Assembly (NCBI RefSeq): GCF_937616625.2
Contig: NC_065571.1
Span: forward strand, 3,970,501-4,034,500
Source of the DNA: Mercurialis annua
Lineage: Eukaryota > Streptophyta > Magnoliopsida > Malpighiales > Euphorbiaceae
Reading direction: 5' to 3'
DNA: 64,000 nucleotides
Both the position numbers and the translations under genes were made by a program. The notes under the pieces are model-generated. The model was not told the origin of the DNA and made no database searches. It saw nothing but the letters and a program-made list of their open reading frames with translations. Positions 11,011 to 22,674 of the stretch are shown here, one piece after another. The stretch's first letter is position 1. Every line of letters starts with the position of its first letter.

Positions 11011-12327
11011 ATTACTCGCAGATTGAATCAGGCTAACAAGCGTTTCGGATTTATGCATATTGATGATTCCAGCCGTTTGTCAGAGGTTTTGAGATTAATG
11101 AATACGGTTTGTATTGGTTCCTATTTTATTAGGGCTTTTCGAGCTAAATACCCATTCAAGTCTGCTCCAGTGCAGTCTTCAGCTCCAGTTCACACGACAG
11201 CTAGAGTTGCGATGCAGAAGCCTGTTACTATTCCGTCGCTCAGGGATACGAGATCATATGTGCAAGTGGCCACTATTAACCCTATCACTGTTACACCGTC
11301 TATGATGGTGCAGCAATCTTTTCAGAATTCCGTCATTGTACGTATTTTGCAAATTCACAGAATTTTACATGCATGCAGCTACCTGCAGAAGAAAGGAATT
11401 AGGTTTTCCTCTACTTCTTTCCTTGGAGGTCATTACTTCATGATCAATTTCTCATCAACTGAGGACAAACTTTTCTTTCAAAGACAAGATTGTTCTGATT
11501 TTTTTGATACTTATCGTTCGTGGAATTCCAATTTTGTAGCTAAGGAACGGTTTGTGTGGATTAAAATTATGGGTGTTCCTTTGGGGGCTTGGACTGAAGC
11601 GTTTTTTGAAGCAGTTGGAAACCGATTGGGAAAGTTTGTTACGGTTCACCCGTTTGTGAATTCAAAGGAACGATTGGATGCGGCATATATCTTGATATCA
11701 GCAGGTTTTGAGAAGATTAACTGTTCTATTCCTATAATTCTAGGAGATCAATCTGCTTCGGCCACTATTTTTGAAACGGATAGTCCGGTTTTAATGACTG
11801 ATTACCAAGATCTCTCTGATAACTCTGATACTACAGCGAACAGTGATGACTCTTCATCAGCTCCAGACTCTTTTTCAACGGCAACCCCTACCTGTTCTCC
11901 TATTAATACTATAAACGTTGTTAAGAGGACAGATCTCCCTTCTCCTGGTAATGTTTCAAGAGAAGTCGTTCCAGAAACTTTGCCAGAAGATGCTATTGAT
12001 CAGAATATTGAGTATCCAGCTCTGAACCATCCGGGAATCACTCAGCGTAGAAAGACACAGTTAACAGTTAGTGACGTTAATTCTCCAACGGCAGGAGCAT
12101 CTTCGGCAGAGGTCTCATCCTCTTTTAATAATGATTGCATTATTAATAGGAATAAACTTATTTCAGCTCAGATTCAGTCGAAGGAGGTGGAAGATGATTT
12201 TACTGTTGAACTTGAGAAAACATGGAACATTGGCGTTAACACAGGTCTATTCTCTGAGGCTAAGAAAGACAAAATTACATCTCTTCTATTCGACAGATTC
12301 TTCAAGACAGCAGCTACTGCTTCTTGA
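11011..12327 (+). pseudogene. LINE ORF1 (RRM and gag-like), 5'-truncated
   Basis: The open frame of about 438 codons lacks an ATG at its start; the first in-frame ATG is at 11053-11055, inside the domain. It begins with QANKRFGFMHI, which matches the RNP1 strand of an RRM, so the first half of the RRM was lost when the copy was truncated. A second globular part (about residues 100-245) with FVAKERFVWIKIMGVPLGAW and FEAVGNRLGKFVTV is the DUF4283-like segment of plant LINE ORF1 proteins. A Ser/Thr-rich linker follows. It would have bound the element's RNA. No internal stops are present. Confidence 0.75.
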
Positions 12328-12361
12328 AGCTTTGCTTCTTCCAGGTTAAAATTTTCATTTT

Positions 12362-15300
12362 ATGTCATACACATTTAATTGTATTTCATGGAATTGTCGT
12401 GGTGGTTTGGCTTTTTCTAGAAAGCAACGTATTATTCGTTCTTTAATTAGCAAGAATTCTTTATCTCTTATTTGCCTCATTGAGACTAAGAAGGAGATGT
12501 TTGATGATTTTCTAGTGCGTAGGCTCTGGCCTAACATGGATTTTGGTTATTGTTTTGCCCCTTCCATTGGAGCTTCAGGAGGTATCATTTGTATTTGGGA
12601 TAATCAGGTCCTCTCTATTCTCTCTTCTTTTATTGGGGATAGATGGATTGTTTTGGATTTTCTGTGGTGTTCTCGTCCTATTCGTCTTATATGTGTTTAT
12701 GCTAGTAACTGTTCTACTGAGCGTGCTACCTTTTGGCCTATCATTCTGGATAAAATTGTGCAGGATAAGATGTGTGTTCTTATTGGGGATTTTAATGAGA
12801 TCTTTTCTCCTTCTGATAGATTAAATTGCGTGAGCTTTTCTGCTTCCATGCAACTTTTTGCTGATTTTATTTCAGGGTCTAATCTTATTGATTTGCCGCT
12901 GCAAGGTCGTCTTTATACTTGGCAGAACTCCTCCTCGAGTTCCAAAATTGACAGGTGCTTCATTTCAACTGATGTTCTGATTGAGTGGCCGAATTGCTCC
13001 TTGTCAGCCTTGCCCAGGAATTTTTCTGATCATGTTCCGCTTCTGTTCAGATCAGAGATTAAATCAGATTGGGGTGCTAAACCTTTTAGGTCTATTAATG
13101 CTTGGTGGGAGCATAAGGACTTTGAGTCTTTTATCTCTTCTTCCTGGATATCTATCAATAGTTCGGTTACAGGTGATTTTGTGGCCAAGCTTCGTGCTCT
13201 CCGTTATTTGATCAAGGATTGGAATCTTAATGTTTTTGGGAACATGAATAGGAAATTGGATGTAATTCTTGAATCCATTCATTCCTTAGAATCTTCTGCT
13301 GATTTCTCTGACTTATCAGAGGTGGATAAAGAAACTTTGACTTCTTTACGCGCAGAGAGTTTTCAAGTTTCTAAGCAATTAGAATCTCTCTGGCATCAAA
13401 AGTCAAGAGTTAGCTGGAATCTTTCTGGAGATAGAAATACAAAATTTTTCCACTCTATTGCTTCGGTTCATTCTAGGAGTAATATGCTCTCTGAGATTAC
13501 GGTTGATAATGCTACATTTTCTAATCCGATTGAAGTAAAGGAGAAGATCTTCGGATTCTATAAGCAATTATTCAGAAGGAATGCGGCAGTTCCTTTCTCC
13601 CTGGATGGCTTGACCGTGAGGTGTCTGGATGCCTCTGGTGCTGCGTCCTTGTCCGCTCCCTTCACCGAAGAGGAAATTCACAATACTCTGTTATGCTGTG
13701 ATGAGAATAAAGCTCCAGGTCCTGATGGGTTTAATTTCTTCTTTTATAAGAAGGCTTGGCAAGTTCTCAAGACTGATATCCTTGAGATTTTTTATGAGCT
13801 TCACAGATCGGGGTCTTTCCCTCCAGGTATCAATACTGCTTTCCTTGTCCTTATTCCGAAAATTAAGGGTGCTTCTAATATTTCGGATTTCAGACCCATC
13901 AGCTTGATTAATGGTATCTTCAAATTGATTTCTAAGGTTCTAGCAAATAGGCTTTCTCCTTTGCTTCCTCAGCTTATCTCAGAGAATCAATTTGGTTTTA
14001 TCAGAGGTAGGAATATTCATGACTGTCATATGCTAGCCTCAGAGATTATTCATATAGCGTCCAAGCGCAAGGATAAGCTTTTTGTTATTAAGCTGAATTT
14101 TCGTAAAGCTTTTGACAGTATATCGTGGGATTTTATTCTGAAGATGCTTACTAGAATGAATTTTGATTCCAAATGGCGGAATTGGATTTCCTCTTTCTTT
14201 GATTCTTCCCAGTTATCGGTTCTTGTCAATGGGAGCCCGTCAAAGAATTTTACTATGGGAAAAGGGGTCAGACAGGGTGATCCTTTATCTCCCATGTTGT
14301 TTGTGCTTGCTGTGGAGGGTTTAAAGGCTTTATTAAGTGAAGCCATTAGTCTTAATTTGCTGGATGGCGTTAATATTGATGGGTATGCTGACCCTATCTC
14401 TCTTCTTCAGTTTGCTGACGACACCTTGGTTTTTGTTCCTCACGACTTTGATATGCTCAGAAATTTGTTGCGGGTTCTTAGATGTTTTGAGCTTGTATCA
14501 GGCCTCTCAATTAACTATCAGAAGAGTTCTATTCTTGGTGTTAATGTTGATGATGCTTCCCTCTCTATTGCTTCAGGTATTCTCAATTGTTCAATTGAGA
14601 AATTTCCCATCACTTATTTGGGCCTGCCGCTTTCGCCAAAGCCAGTTAAAGCTTCTTTATGGAAGCCATTTGTTTCTACTTTTGCGGATCAGCTTTCCCT
14701 TTGGAAAGGAAATTTACTTTCGCCCGCCGGAAGATTGGTTCTGATCAAATCTGTTCTTCATAGTTTTCCAGTGTATTTCATGGGCTCCTTGGTAATGCCG
14801 CAGTCTATTATTGCTTCGCTTGATCGTTGTATGAAGCGTTTTCTTTGGTGTGGTAACCCGGACGGCAAAGGAATCTGCAAGCTTTCGTGGGATAAAGTTT
14901 GTCTTCCTTTTGATCAAGGGGGTCTCAATTTGATTCCTTTTAAAATCAAAAATCAAAGCTTACTTTGTAAATGGCTTTGGAAGCTTCGTATTGGAGGTAA
15001 TTCTCTTTGGTACTTCGTGGTGATTAATAGTTGTGGTATTCGATCTTGGCATGATTTTGAGGATTGCAGTTTTAATTCTCTTTCGCACATTTGGAAAGGA
15101 ATTTACAAACTCTGTGTTACTAATCAAACCATTTGGTCAATTTTTAATGCGGGAGTTTCGATTAAAATAGGAAATGGTTTGTCTATTGCCTTTTGGTTAG
15201 ATTCTTGGACGGATAACACTTCTTTAGCTGCTCGATTTCCGGGTCTTTATGCCTTATCTAGATCAAAGTTAATTTCAGCTAATGAGCAGCTGGTTAGTGA

Positions 15301-16030
15301 ACAGGCGCCGTCGCTGTCCAGTTTCAGCTGGAATCGCCGTCTGAGGCTCGGTGAACAACAGGAATTGGACGATTTATTGCTGGAAATTGGTCCTTTCCCT
15401 TTGCGTCTTAACAGCCCGGATCATTTCTATTGGAATAGGAAGCCAATTTTCAAAAGCAGGGATGTCTCCACCTCCATTCAGAAGTTCTGCAACGTCACTG
15501 CCATTAATAAATTCCTGCATTTGATTTGGAAATCTAAAATGCCCCCTCGGATCCAATTCTTTTCGTGGCTTCTAGTTCATGATAGAATTTTCTCAAATTC
15601 CTATTTGGTTTCTAGAGGTATTTTGAACCTGGACTTAATTGATTGCTTGGTGTGTAAGTTGGAGGAATCTAGTATGCACATTATTTGTCATTGTAGTTTG
15701 GCTTGGAGATTTTGGTGCTATATCTTAGCAAAGTGCGATATTTGTTGGGTGTCGCCTCCGTCGGTTGGTAACTTTTTTGAGGTTTGGTCTTCCTTCTCTT
15801 CTTCTTCTTTCAAGAACATTTGGAGGCTTATTTGGTTTTTTGGCATATGGGAGTTGTGAAAAGGTCGAAATAATAGGGTGTTTAATGGTATTGAAAGCTC
15901 TCATGAATCATTAGCTTATTTATGTATTACTAAGGCGGTTTTTTATTTTTCTTCTTTTCACCCTCATTTTCCATATAACGGAAATGACGTGTTTAGATGT
16001 TTGGATACTTTTGTAGTTCCTTTTGATTGA
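12362..16030 (+). pseudogene. LINE ORF2: APE-type endonuclease, reverse transcriptase, zf-RVT; one stop and one active-site change
   Basis: The frame starts at an ATG and reads through to TGA at 15857-15859 (1,165 aa). After that stop the same frame continues without interruption to TGA at 16030, restoring the family-typical KGRNNRVFNG, so the original protein was about 1,222 aa. Domains in order are the endonuclease (residues about 1-230: ISWNCRGG, LIETKK, IGDFNEI, SDHVPLL), the reverse transcriptase (about 480-740: motif B GVRQGDPLSPMLF, motif C QFADDTLVF near residue 686), and a C-terminal zf-RVT domain. Motif A reads IKLNFRKAFDS: codon 579 is AAT (Asn) where the catalytic Asp is expected. 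Both lesions are single-base changes, and no frameshift is seen, so the copy is fairly young but dead. Confidence 0.88.
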
Positions 16031-16212
16031 TCTCTTTTGAGATTTTTGCCTCCCACTTCTTGTGGTTGTGCTCAATAAACCATCATTTATCCAAAAAAAA
16101 ATTATTTAGCTTATAACTTTTCAAAATACTTTTTTTTTTTCAAAACATTTTCTCTCGGAATAAGAAACTATACTGATTCTTGCATTTTAAGAGGCATCAA
16201 ATGTAATAATTG

Positions 16213-16362
16213 CAATGTTTTTGTTCAATACATATTTGTACTTTTTATTTAATATATTATGTCAATGTTTTTGTTCAATACATATTTGTACTTTTTATTT
16301 AATATATTATGTCAATGTTTTTGTTCAATACATATTTGTACTTTTTATTTAATATATTATGC
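16213..16362. repeat. Tandem repeat, 3 x 50 bp
   Basis: A 50-bp unit beginning CAATGTTTTTGTTCAATACA occurs three times in a row at 16213, 16263 and 16313 and is nearly identical between copies; the last copy ends in GCCAATTTT. It lies about 110 bp beyond the LINE A-tail. Confidence 0.95.
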
Positions 16363-17350
16363 CAATTTTAACATATTTTTATATCATATCTCCATGCTCA
16401 TTTTTTAAGTTTTCTGAAAATATATCAATGGATGTGATTAGACTTATTTTAAAGAACTACATGCACTAAATTATTAAAATAGATCAAATTTAATTTATAC
16501 GAGCCGGTTCTATAAGTTGAAGGACCGATATGATCATTTGTTTAAAAAAGAATGGCATGAACATCATATCAAGAAACTGTATAGGTGGACCACCGAAGGA
16601 AAAAAAATGAAATAATTCACAAAACACTATGCAAGAATCTTTACAGAAATTTTTGTTATCTTCTTCTCTTCTCTTCTCTCTCGAATAGGCCAATCCAGAA
16701 AACAAAAACAGCTACAAAATTTGGACAGACATGCAAATTCAAAAGAGACCATGCATGTACGGGCTCGATACATCTTTCAAATTTTTCATTTTTTTTTCCG
16801 ATTTAGATATGCAAGTTTTACATCAAAACCACCTCATGTGAACTAAAGGGTGGCTCGTTGAACCTTTAAAAAATTTAAAAAAACATGATTGATGATGATA
16901 TTTGTTGAAATAGTGCTCAAGTTTTGTAGTATTTCAGCTGTTCCTGTCTCGGCTTAGTTGTTCATTATTATTCTCAGTCATGCATCTTCTTATATCATGC
17001 ATGTGTCACATCATTTGCCCTAATATTTGGCATTTTTTAGTTGAAGCTGAATCACTGCTACCAAGTTTGTAATATAATTCACAGTTCATGCAAAACCAAT
17101 ATTAAGTTGGACTATGATCATGGTTTGTGCATTTTTAGACAAATGACAAAAAAGAAAGTAGTGAAAGTTTTTGTAATTGTGGCGACTTTGAATCTGCTAG
17201 CTATTTGGTCACTCTGATCAGAGTACATAATTCAATAGAAAATTGGTTAAGAAATGCAATTTTTTTTTTAATTTTTTAGAATATTTATTATGTTTTATTT
17301 AGATAATTTAGGCATTTTATGTAGTATATGTAAATTAGGGTTTAAGCATT
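16363..17350. other. Intergenic, nothing recognised
   Basis: No coding region, RNA gene or repeat could be supported. A pyrimidine-rich patch lies at 16660-16690. Confidence 0.4.
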
Positions 17351-17454
17351 TTTTTTTTTTGATAATTGGGGAAGGGGGAGCGCTTGTGGGAGGAATTGAA
17401 CCCACGACCTTAGCAGTTTTCTGCTGAGCGCTTATACCATTTAAGCTACAGCTC
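17351..17454 (-). mobile_element. tRNA-like SINE, complete copy
   Basis: Read on the minus strand it begins GAGCTGTAGCTTAAATGGTA (an A-box-like TAGCTTAAATGG), then TAAGCGCT, a small hairpin AGCAG-AAAA-CTGCT, the B-box GGTTCAATTCC, a CT-rich part, CCCAATTATC and an A-run of about ten. A-box and B-box spacing fits an RNA polymerase III promoter from a tRNA. This is the best-preserved of at least four or five copies in the window. Confidence 0.75.
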
Positions 17455-17499
17455 GTTAAAAAAGAGATTTAAAGAGTATTAAAATTTTAATATAAATTA

Positions 17500-17787
17500 C
17501 TATCTTTCTGTCCGAAATTGATAAGCACTGTTTTAAATTTTTTTTATCTCCAATTATGGACAATCATTTATTACTTAAATGGTTAAATGACATGTATATT
17601 CTTATTAATTTTGGTAATTTACATTATAAAGATAACAAAAATCACTAAGATATAATTAAGGTTAATATTGGATTAATTTAAGATAAGTGTGATATGATTT
17701 TATAAAATTATTCATTTTATAGATTTACTAAATTCGTGTAATATTTATATTTGTCCTAAATTCTCTATCAATTTAAAACCGAGGGAG
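17500..17787. mobile_element. Stowaway-type MITE, 288 bp
   Basis: The left end CTATCTTTCTGTCCGAAATTG and the inverted right end CTCCCTCGGTTTTAAATTG pair as terminal inverted repeats, and a TA dinucleotide flanks each side (17498-17499, 17788-17789). The CTCCCTC...CCGAAATTGATA type end is the Stowaway (Tc1/mariner) signature. There is no coding capacity. Confidence 0.7.
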
Positions 17788-17789
17788 TA

Positions 17790-20700
17790 AATTTTAATAT
17801 CTAGTTGAAGCAGTTAGTGATTATTTATAATTTAAATATAATTTTATCACCGTTCTTCCAATTTTCATAATTCTTTTAATCGTCAATAAACTTTAGTTCA
17901 AGTGTCATATAAGGGAGGCAACAGTCTTTTGGAGTATTAGAATCAAGTTTCTCCAAAAATGTTAAAATTTCCTCCCTTCGTTCGTGATAGATGATATATA
18001 AACAAATATTTCTTTTAATCAATGAAATTTTATATCTATGTTATTGCTAATCAATTGACTAATTAACATGTCAGTTAACAATCCTAATAAATTCGACACA
18101 ATTTACTATTCTTTTATTTTTATAATTCCCGTTGCGTCAATTATGAAACTTATTTAATCAAGTCTTAAACTTGAATGTAAGTATATATTAAAATATGAGA
18201 ATATTTCTTGTTTCGAATTATACAAAAGAATCTTGAAATTCAATTATACATCCTCTCAATATATCAATTGCTATATGCAATGTAAGTGTTGCTTCAATAA
18301 GAGTACTAAGCCCTAGAATCGTTTGAAACTACGGCATTTCCCTTCCAATTCCTAGTCAAAATATATTAAATGGGGACGTAAATTAGTGACACGAAAAAAG
18401 GTGGGGAGTGGCAAGGCCATATGGCATGGGCAAGGAATGGGGTATTGAGCTTAAAAGGGAAATGGAGACCCAGCAGGATATGGACAGGTTATGGAGCCAA
18501 ATAGTTATAATAATATATGATTTCGTATCAACAATAAATTAAAATTTTATGATTATTTTCTTCCTTTTTATTTAGAAGTTTATTTTGAAACGATATTTTA
18601 AAAACTTTATTTTTATTTTTAACATATATATCTTTTTTTAGTCATCTTAAAAGAAATTATATGAAAATTTATGCCACTATTAGCTAGAACAAAACAGAAA
18701 TAAAAATATAATAATAAATATTTTTGTAATTTTTATACATAATTAAATGAAACATGTACAATGGGATGGAAAAAGTATGTTTATCTTTTAATTAATATAA
18801 TTTTTTTGATTAGAATTTGTTTATCTGGAAACATACATATTAAATAACTATACACATTTTAATTGTCATATTGGTATTTTAAAATTGTTATATTAATTTT
18901 TTGTTGATTAAAAAATAAAAATTTAATTATTAAAACATAACAAATAAAATAATTATAAGGGTTGTAAAAAAGCTTGTTTCACTAATCACAATTTTTTTTA
19001 ACCCTATTTCATCAAGTATAAATAAATGGAGGTGCCTGAGCCTGCAGCTGCCCCTCAGCCGATTTACGCCTTTAATTTGCTAACATGTGTATTCATTTCA
19101 AAGAATATGAGCTTCATTATTGAAGTCCATTGAAGTTGAGTTCTACCTACAAAGTTTAACAAAATATCACATCAATCAAATCTAAAAATATTCTTCAATA
19201 TATTCGTCAGATATCTAATAATATAAAATGAAAAAGTAAAAACAAATGGCAAAATTATATCTTTATATCCATACTTTATTACTTTTAACTAGTTTATCAA
19301 ATTTTTAAAGTATAGTTTAAACATTATAATCCGTCAATTCTATAAGTTGAAACACATATATTAAACCCTCAATTTAAACCTATTTTAACACATAATTTTC
19401 ATTATAAACCAAAATAACCCTTCCTAAACTAACATTAAAGATAAATTATAAAAAATAGTAAACATCTATCAAACTAAAATTTATAAAAAGTAATTTAAAA
19501 AATAGATATAATTTTTATGTATATATTGTCCTCATTTAAAAAATTGGCAAACCAAAATATCTAAATTATATTTGATAAAATTATTAAATTTGTGGATGTA
19601 AAAAATATTTTACCAAAAAATTCACAAAATACAAAAATTCTTTTCTAAAAGATAATCAATTAGGGTTGAGGATGTGAAAATTCCGAATCAACTAATTAAA
19701 GGAAGTCACTTTAAATTGGAATAACAAAGAAGATTGGGTCTTAAATTGAGATGTGTTAATAAATATTAAGGATGATTTATTTGTGTTAAATAACAATTAT
19801 ATTTTCTAGTTAAAGGTGAAATAATTACAAATTAATAAATGAAAATTAACTGGAATAATTATGAGTAAAATGCTAAGATTCTATAATTTACAATATAAAA
19901 ATCTCAAGCCAATTAATTTATACATAAAAATTAATACTCACTCTAACCACAGATGAATTAATATTATAAAAGATATTTCATTCTCTATAATTATATTATG
20001 CCACTTGTATCCGATACTTTTTCTTGTCCTTTTGTAATACCAATGTTGCCGATTTTTATAAAATTATGAGTGAAATGCCAAGATTTGGAACTAGTTATTC
20101 AGAAGTACAAATTAAATAAGCGACTTTGAAAGAAGTGAGTCAAATAAAAATACATATGAGAAATTATTTTAGTATATAGTATGGAATTTATAAATAGAAA
20201 ACGCAGGCCAAGGAATTGACCATATCTTAGGAGACTGTGATGCTTATGTCTCCTTAGCCCGCACGTCTTTGCAAGGTTCTATTTCCCACAAACATAAGAA
20301 CCCTTAAACTATATATTATAAAAAATAAATTCAATTTACATCTTGAATTAAGCAAATAATAATTATATTAAATTAAATAATTAAAATAATAATCTAGGGT
20401 AAGCAAATATATAAGTATATGTTGAAATATTTTGTATGCGGTACTACTTTTTATTTTTTCTTAAGGTTGTGTTGTGTCATCTACAATTACCAAGATTCTC
20501 ATTGCCCCATTTTCCCCTACTACTCCAGCTGGCACTTGTTAATTTATTTTACTCATTTTTGGCTAGCTTAATTTTGCTTCCTTTAGTCAAATTAATACGG
20601 CATCCAGTTTATTTAAGGTCAGAGTTTGCCTTCCGTATTACACGGCTCGAGTAGGGATCAGTTAGTCTGAATGTGAAAAGTTTAAAAGTGTCGTCTTATA

Positions 20701-21110
20701 GTTGAAATCCGTTCAAAAAATCTTATGATTCCTGTACAAAAGAAATAGTAGGCATCCAATTGTTAATTTCTCTCTTTACAATATTTAGCTTCATGGACTT
20801 TGTTTATATAAAATGGTACTCCCTTCACATTTTTAAGTTATATTAACAATAATTATTTCCTTTTAACTATAAATTTGGTAAAATTGCCAATGGAGTTACA
20901 GGTAATTTGAGACCATATTTATCATTTTATGCAAATCCTTAAATCTAGGATAAAGATACAAAAATATTCTTGATTTTTTTTATAAAAATACATTTAAATC
21001 CTTTTGCATAAAAAATATTCTTGAAGTTGAAACCATATTTCACTTCTTAATATATTTTTATGTTATAAATCCTTTTGCATTAAAAAAAACTAAGCCCCGA
21101 CGTTAAATTC
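17790..21110. other. Long AT-rich intergenic region
   Basis: I found no coding region here. Short open frames such as 20436-20654 are low-complexity and lack recognisable domains. Scattered CCTCCCTTCG- and ACTCCCTTCAC-like words (17970, 20817) suggest worn Stowaway ends without identifiable partners. Confidence 0.4.
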
Positions 21111-21430
21111 CATCACTAGCTAGTTGTTACCATATGTACATGAAAATAAATGACTCATTTACATATCCTAAAATTAAACATCAGTACCGCGGTCAACCTC
21201 GCCGATAACTACAACTATCGCAGTACTCAGCGCGTTAGCCACCAAAGACAGCCGAGCTCATAGCAACAGCTATTTTATTATTTAGTATAATACAATTGCA
21301 ACAATTTATTTGTGCCCGCGACAACAATACTTACAATGACTTCATCGTCATCATCTTTCATTGCACCAACCAAGGCGCCTTCGACCTCATTAACAATCGC
21401 TCTGCTACCGACCATCTTTGCTTTTTCTTA
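21110..21430. other. GC-richer island with a degenerate reading frame
   Basis: This patch is clearly richer in G and C than its surroundings. On the minus strand, from about 21419 to 21290, it reads VGSRAIVNEVEGALVGAM followed by KDDDDEVIVSIVVAG before a stop. A similar DDDHEVIVDV string occurs in the open frame at 56514. I do not recognise a family; it may be a decayed gene or transposon fragment. Confidence 0.3.
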
Positions 21431-22010
21431 AATCCATTTGTATTTGAATGATTTTCCAAAATCCATGTCATATTTTAATTATTCTAAAAGTTTTATTAAA
21501 TAGTTAATCATTTTCATATAAACATATCTACCATCAATAAAAAAATTGTTCGTACATTCTACTTTATATTTGTAGAAGGTAATTTCTTAAAATTCTCAAA
21601 TAAAATTTGTAAATACAAGCTAAGCACATTGTTATAACAAAAATAGCAATTAAATTACATCATGAATTTTGCATCAATTGGTTATTTTGGGAAAAATAAT
21701 GGAGACAGACAGCATTGATAATAGGAAATGCCAATACTAACCAAAAATAAGTAACCTGCCCAATCGTGCAAACTCATAAAAACCACACGAGCGCACACAC
21801 TGACTCATTCTACCCAACGGACCAAAAGATGCCACTTGGACAATCACAAGGCCATCAAATTTTCAGTCCACCGAGACCACCTCACTGTACGGACACGTCC
21901 AAAATACTTTAAAATCACAAAAAACCAAAATCTAGTACACAACAACATATCATCATTACAAAAAACCTAACTGTACTTTCGGCTTATTGACCGGCCCTAA
22001 ATAACCAGCT

Positions 22011-22067
22011 TAACCGGCCGGAAACCCGCCGGCCGGCGGTTTCTTTATTTGCTGATGTCAACATCAG
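22011..22067. promoter_or_regulatory. Palindromic elements in the TAS3 promoter
   Basis: CCGGCCGG occurs twice (22014-22021, 22029-22036) in a GC-rich patch that can fold on itself. CTGATGTCAACATCAG (22052-22067) is a 7-bp perfect inverted repeat with a 2-nt centre. Both lie 70-125 bp upstream of the TATA box. A regulatory role is inferred from position only. Confidence 0.4.
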
Positions 22068-22135
22068 TGGGATTATTCTTTTTGGGCCTTGGTCTTGTCA
22101 CTGTCAGGTCCATTAGAGCAGCCCATTTGGCCTTC

Positions 22136-22141
22136 TATAAA
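22136..22141 (+). promoter_or_regulatory. TATA box of TAS3
   Basis: TATAAA in the context CTTCTATAAACC. A transcription start about 30 nt downstream (around 22165-22170) leaves a short leader before the small reading frame at 22225. Confidence 0.6.
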
Positions 22142-22224
22142 CCTCCTTCCATTTTTACTTTCTTCATCTCATTTAAGTTACAACTATTTTTTTCTTATTT
22201 CTGCTCAAAAATCTCTGTTTCAGT

Positions 22225-22475
22225 ATGCTGGGAAGTGAAATACTTTTCATGGTGAAAGTAAAACATAAGATTCTTCAAGGTATATTTAAATTTATCATAT
22301 ATGCATTGTAAATTAGCCTAATTATATATAACCAAAACATAAATTTCTGTATTTTAATTGTTTTTTCTTGATTTGAAATGCAGAAAATCTTGAAGTTAGG
22401 GTTATACAATCGTCCGCCGGCATCGAGTTTGGAGCCGACAGTCACTTGAGAACGGCAGTGGTTTGTTCATGTTAA
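22225..22475 (+). CDS. Small spliced reading frame of TAS3 (48 aa)
   Basis: Exons 22225-22279 and 22384-22475 join to a 48-codon frame beginning MLGSEILFMVKVKHKILQ and ending RTAVVCSC. Splicing is needed: without it the downstream part has no ATG and is closed by a TGA just before the exon. The stop codon TAA (22473-22475) ends 3 nt before the 5' miR390 site. In Arabidopsis TAS3a a 51-aa frame ends just upstream of the same site, and AGO7-miR390 with SGS3 stalls ribosomes there, which promotes siRNA production. The role of this frame is therefore likely in translation itself rather than in the peptide. A second in-frame ATG at 22249 would give 40 aa. Confidence 0.7.
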
Positions 22476-22478
22476 TCG

Positions 22479-22499
22479 GGCGCTATCCTATCTGAGCTT
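22479..22499 (+). promoter_or_regulatory. 5' miR390 binding site (non-cleaved type)
   Basis: The site reads GGCGCTATCC then TATC then TGAGCTT. Compared with a perfect complement of miR390 it differs at three adjacent positions that face miR390 nucleotides 9-11, exactly where slicing would happen. This is the conserved central mismatch of the TAS3 5' site, which binds AGO7-miR390 but is not cut. Confidence 0.93.
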
Positions 22500-22537
22500 T
22501 TTTCGACTTCTATTTTTTTTTTTTTTGATTTTTAATC

Positions 22538-22558
22538 TTCTTGACCTTGTAAGACCTT
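22538..22558 (+). ncRNA. tasiARF 1
   Basis: The 21-nt stretch begins TTCTTGACCTTGTAAGACC and ends TT, the known tasiARF variant. It abuts the next tasiARF without a gap. Confidence 0.92.
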
Positions 22559-22579
22559 TTCTTGACCTTGTAAGACCCC
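22559..22579 (+). ncRNA. tasiARF 2
   Basis: The 21-nt stretch begins TTCTTGACCTTGTAAGACC and ends CC, the canonical tasiARF that targets ARF2, ARF3 and ARF4. It follows tasiARF 1 directly. Its 3' end is 106 nt (5 x 21 + 1) before the expected cut site. Confidence 0.93.
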
Positions 22580-22674
22580 ATTCTCCTTAGATTTTAAACT
22601 CTGTATTAATGCTTACGGATACAGAGTTTAAAGTCGAATTTTTCCTGTTTCCGCCCAACTCATCTTCTCCTTCC

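Larger units (their letters stand above)
11005..16100 (+). mobile_element. L1-type LINE retrotransposon, 5'-truncated
   Basis: The element holds ORF1 (RNA-binding) and ORF2 (endonuclease-reverse transcriptase) on the same strand, 34 nt apart, followed by a short 3' tail with AATAAA (about 16074) and a terminal A-run near 16093-16101. The 5' end is cut inside ORF1: the frame opens directly after a TAA at 11008 and there is no upstream ATG. No convincing target-site duplication is visible around the ends. ORF2 has a reverse-transcriptase active-site change and a premature stop, so this copy is inactive. Confidence 0.9.

Noticed and set aside
11023..15859. Host gene coding for a large protein
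   Set aside because: Domains and the A-tail show a LINE retrotransposon.
22049..22255. 68-codon open frame overlapping the TAS3 promoter and leader
   Set aside because: It begins upstream of the TATA box and is in a different frame from the small TAS3 frame, so it would not be in the transcript as a whole.
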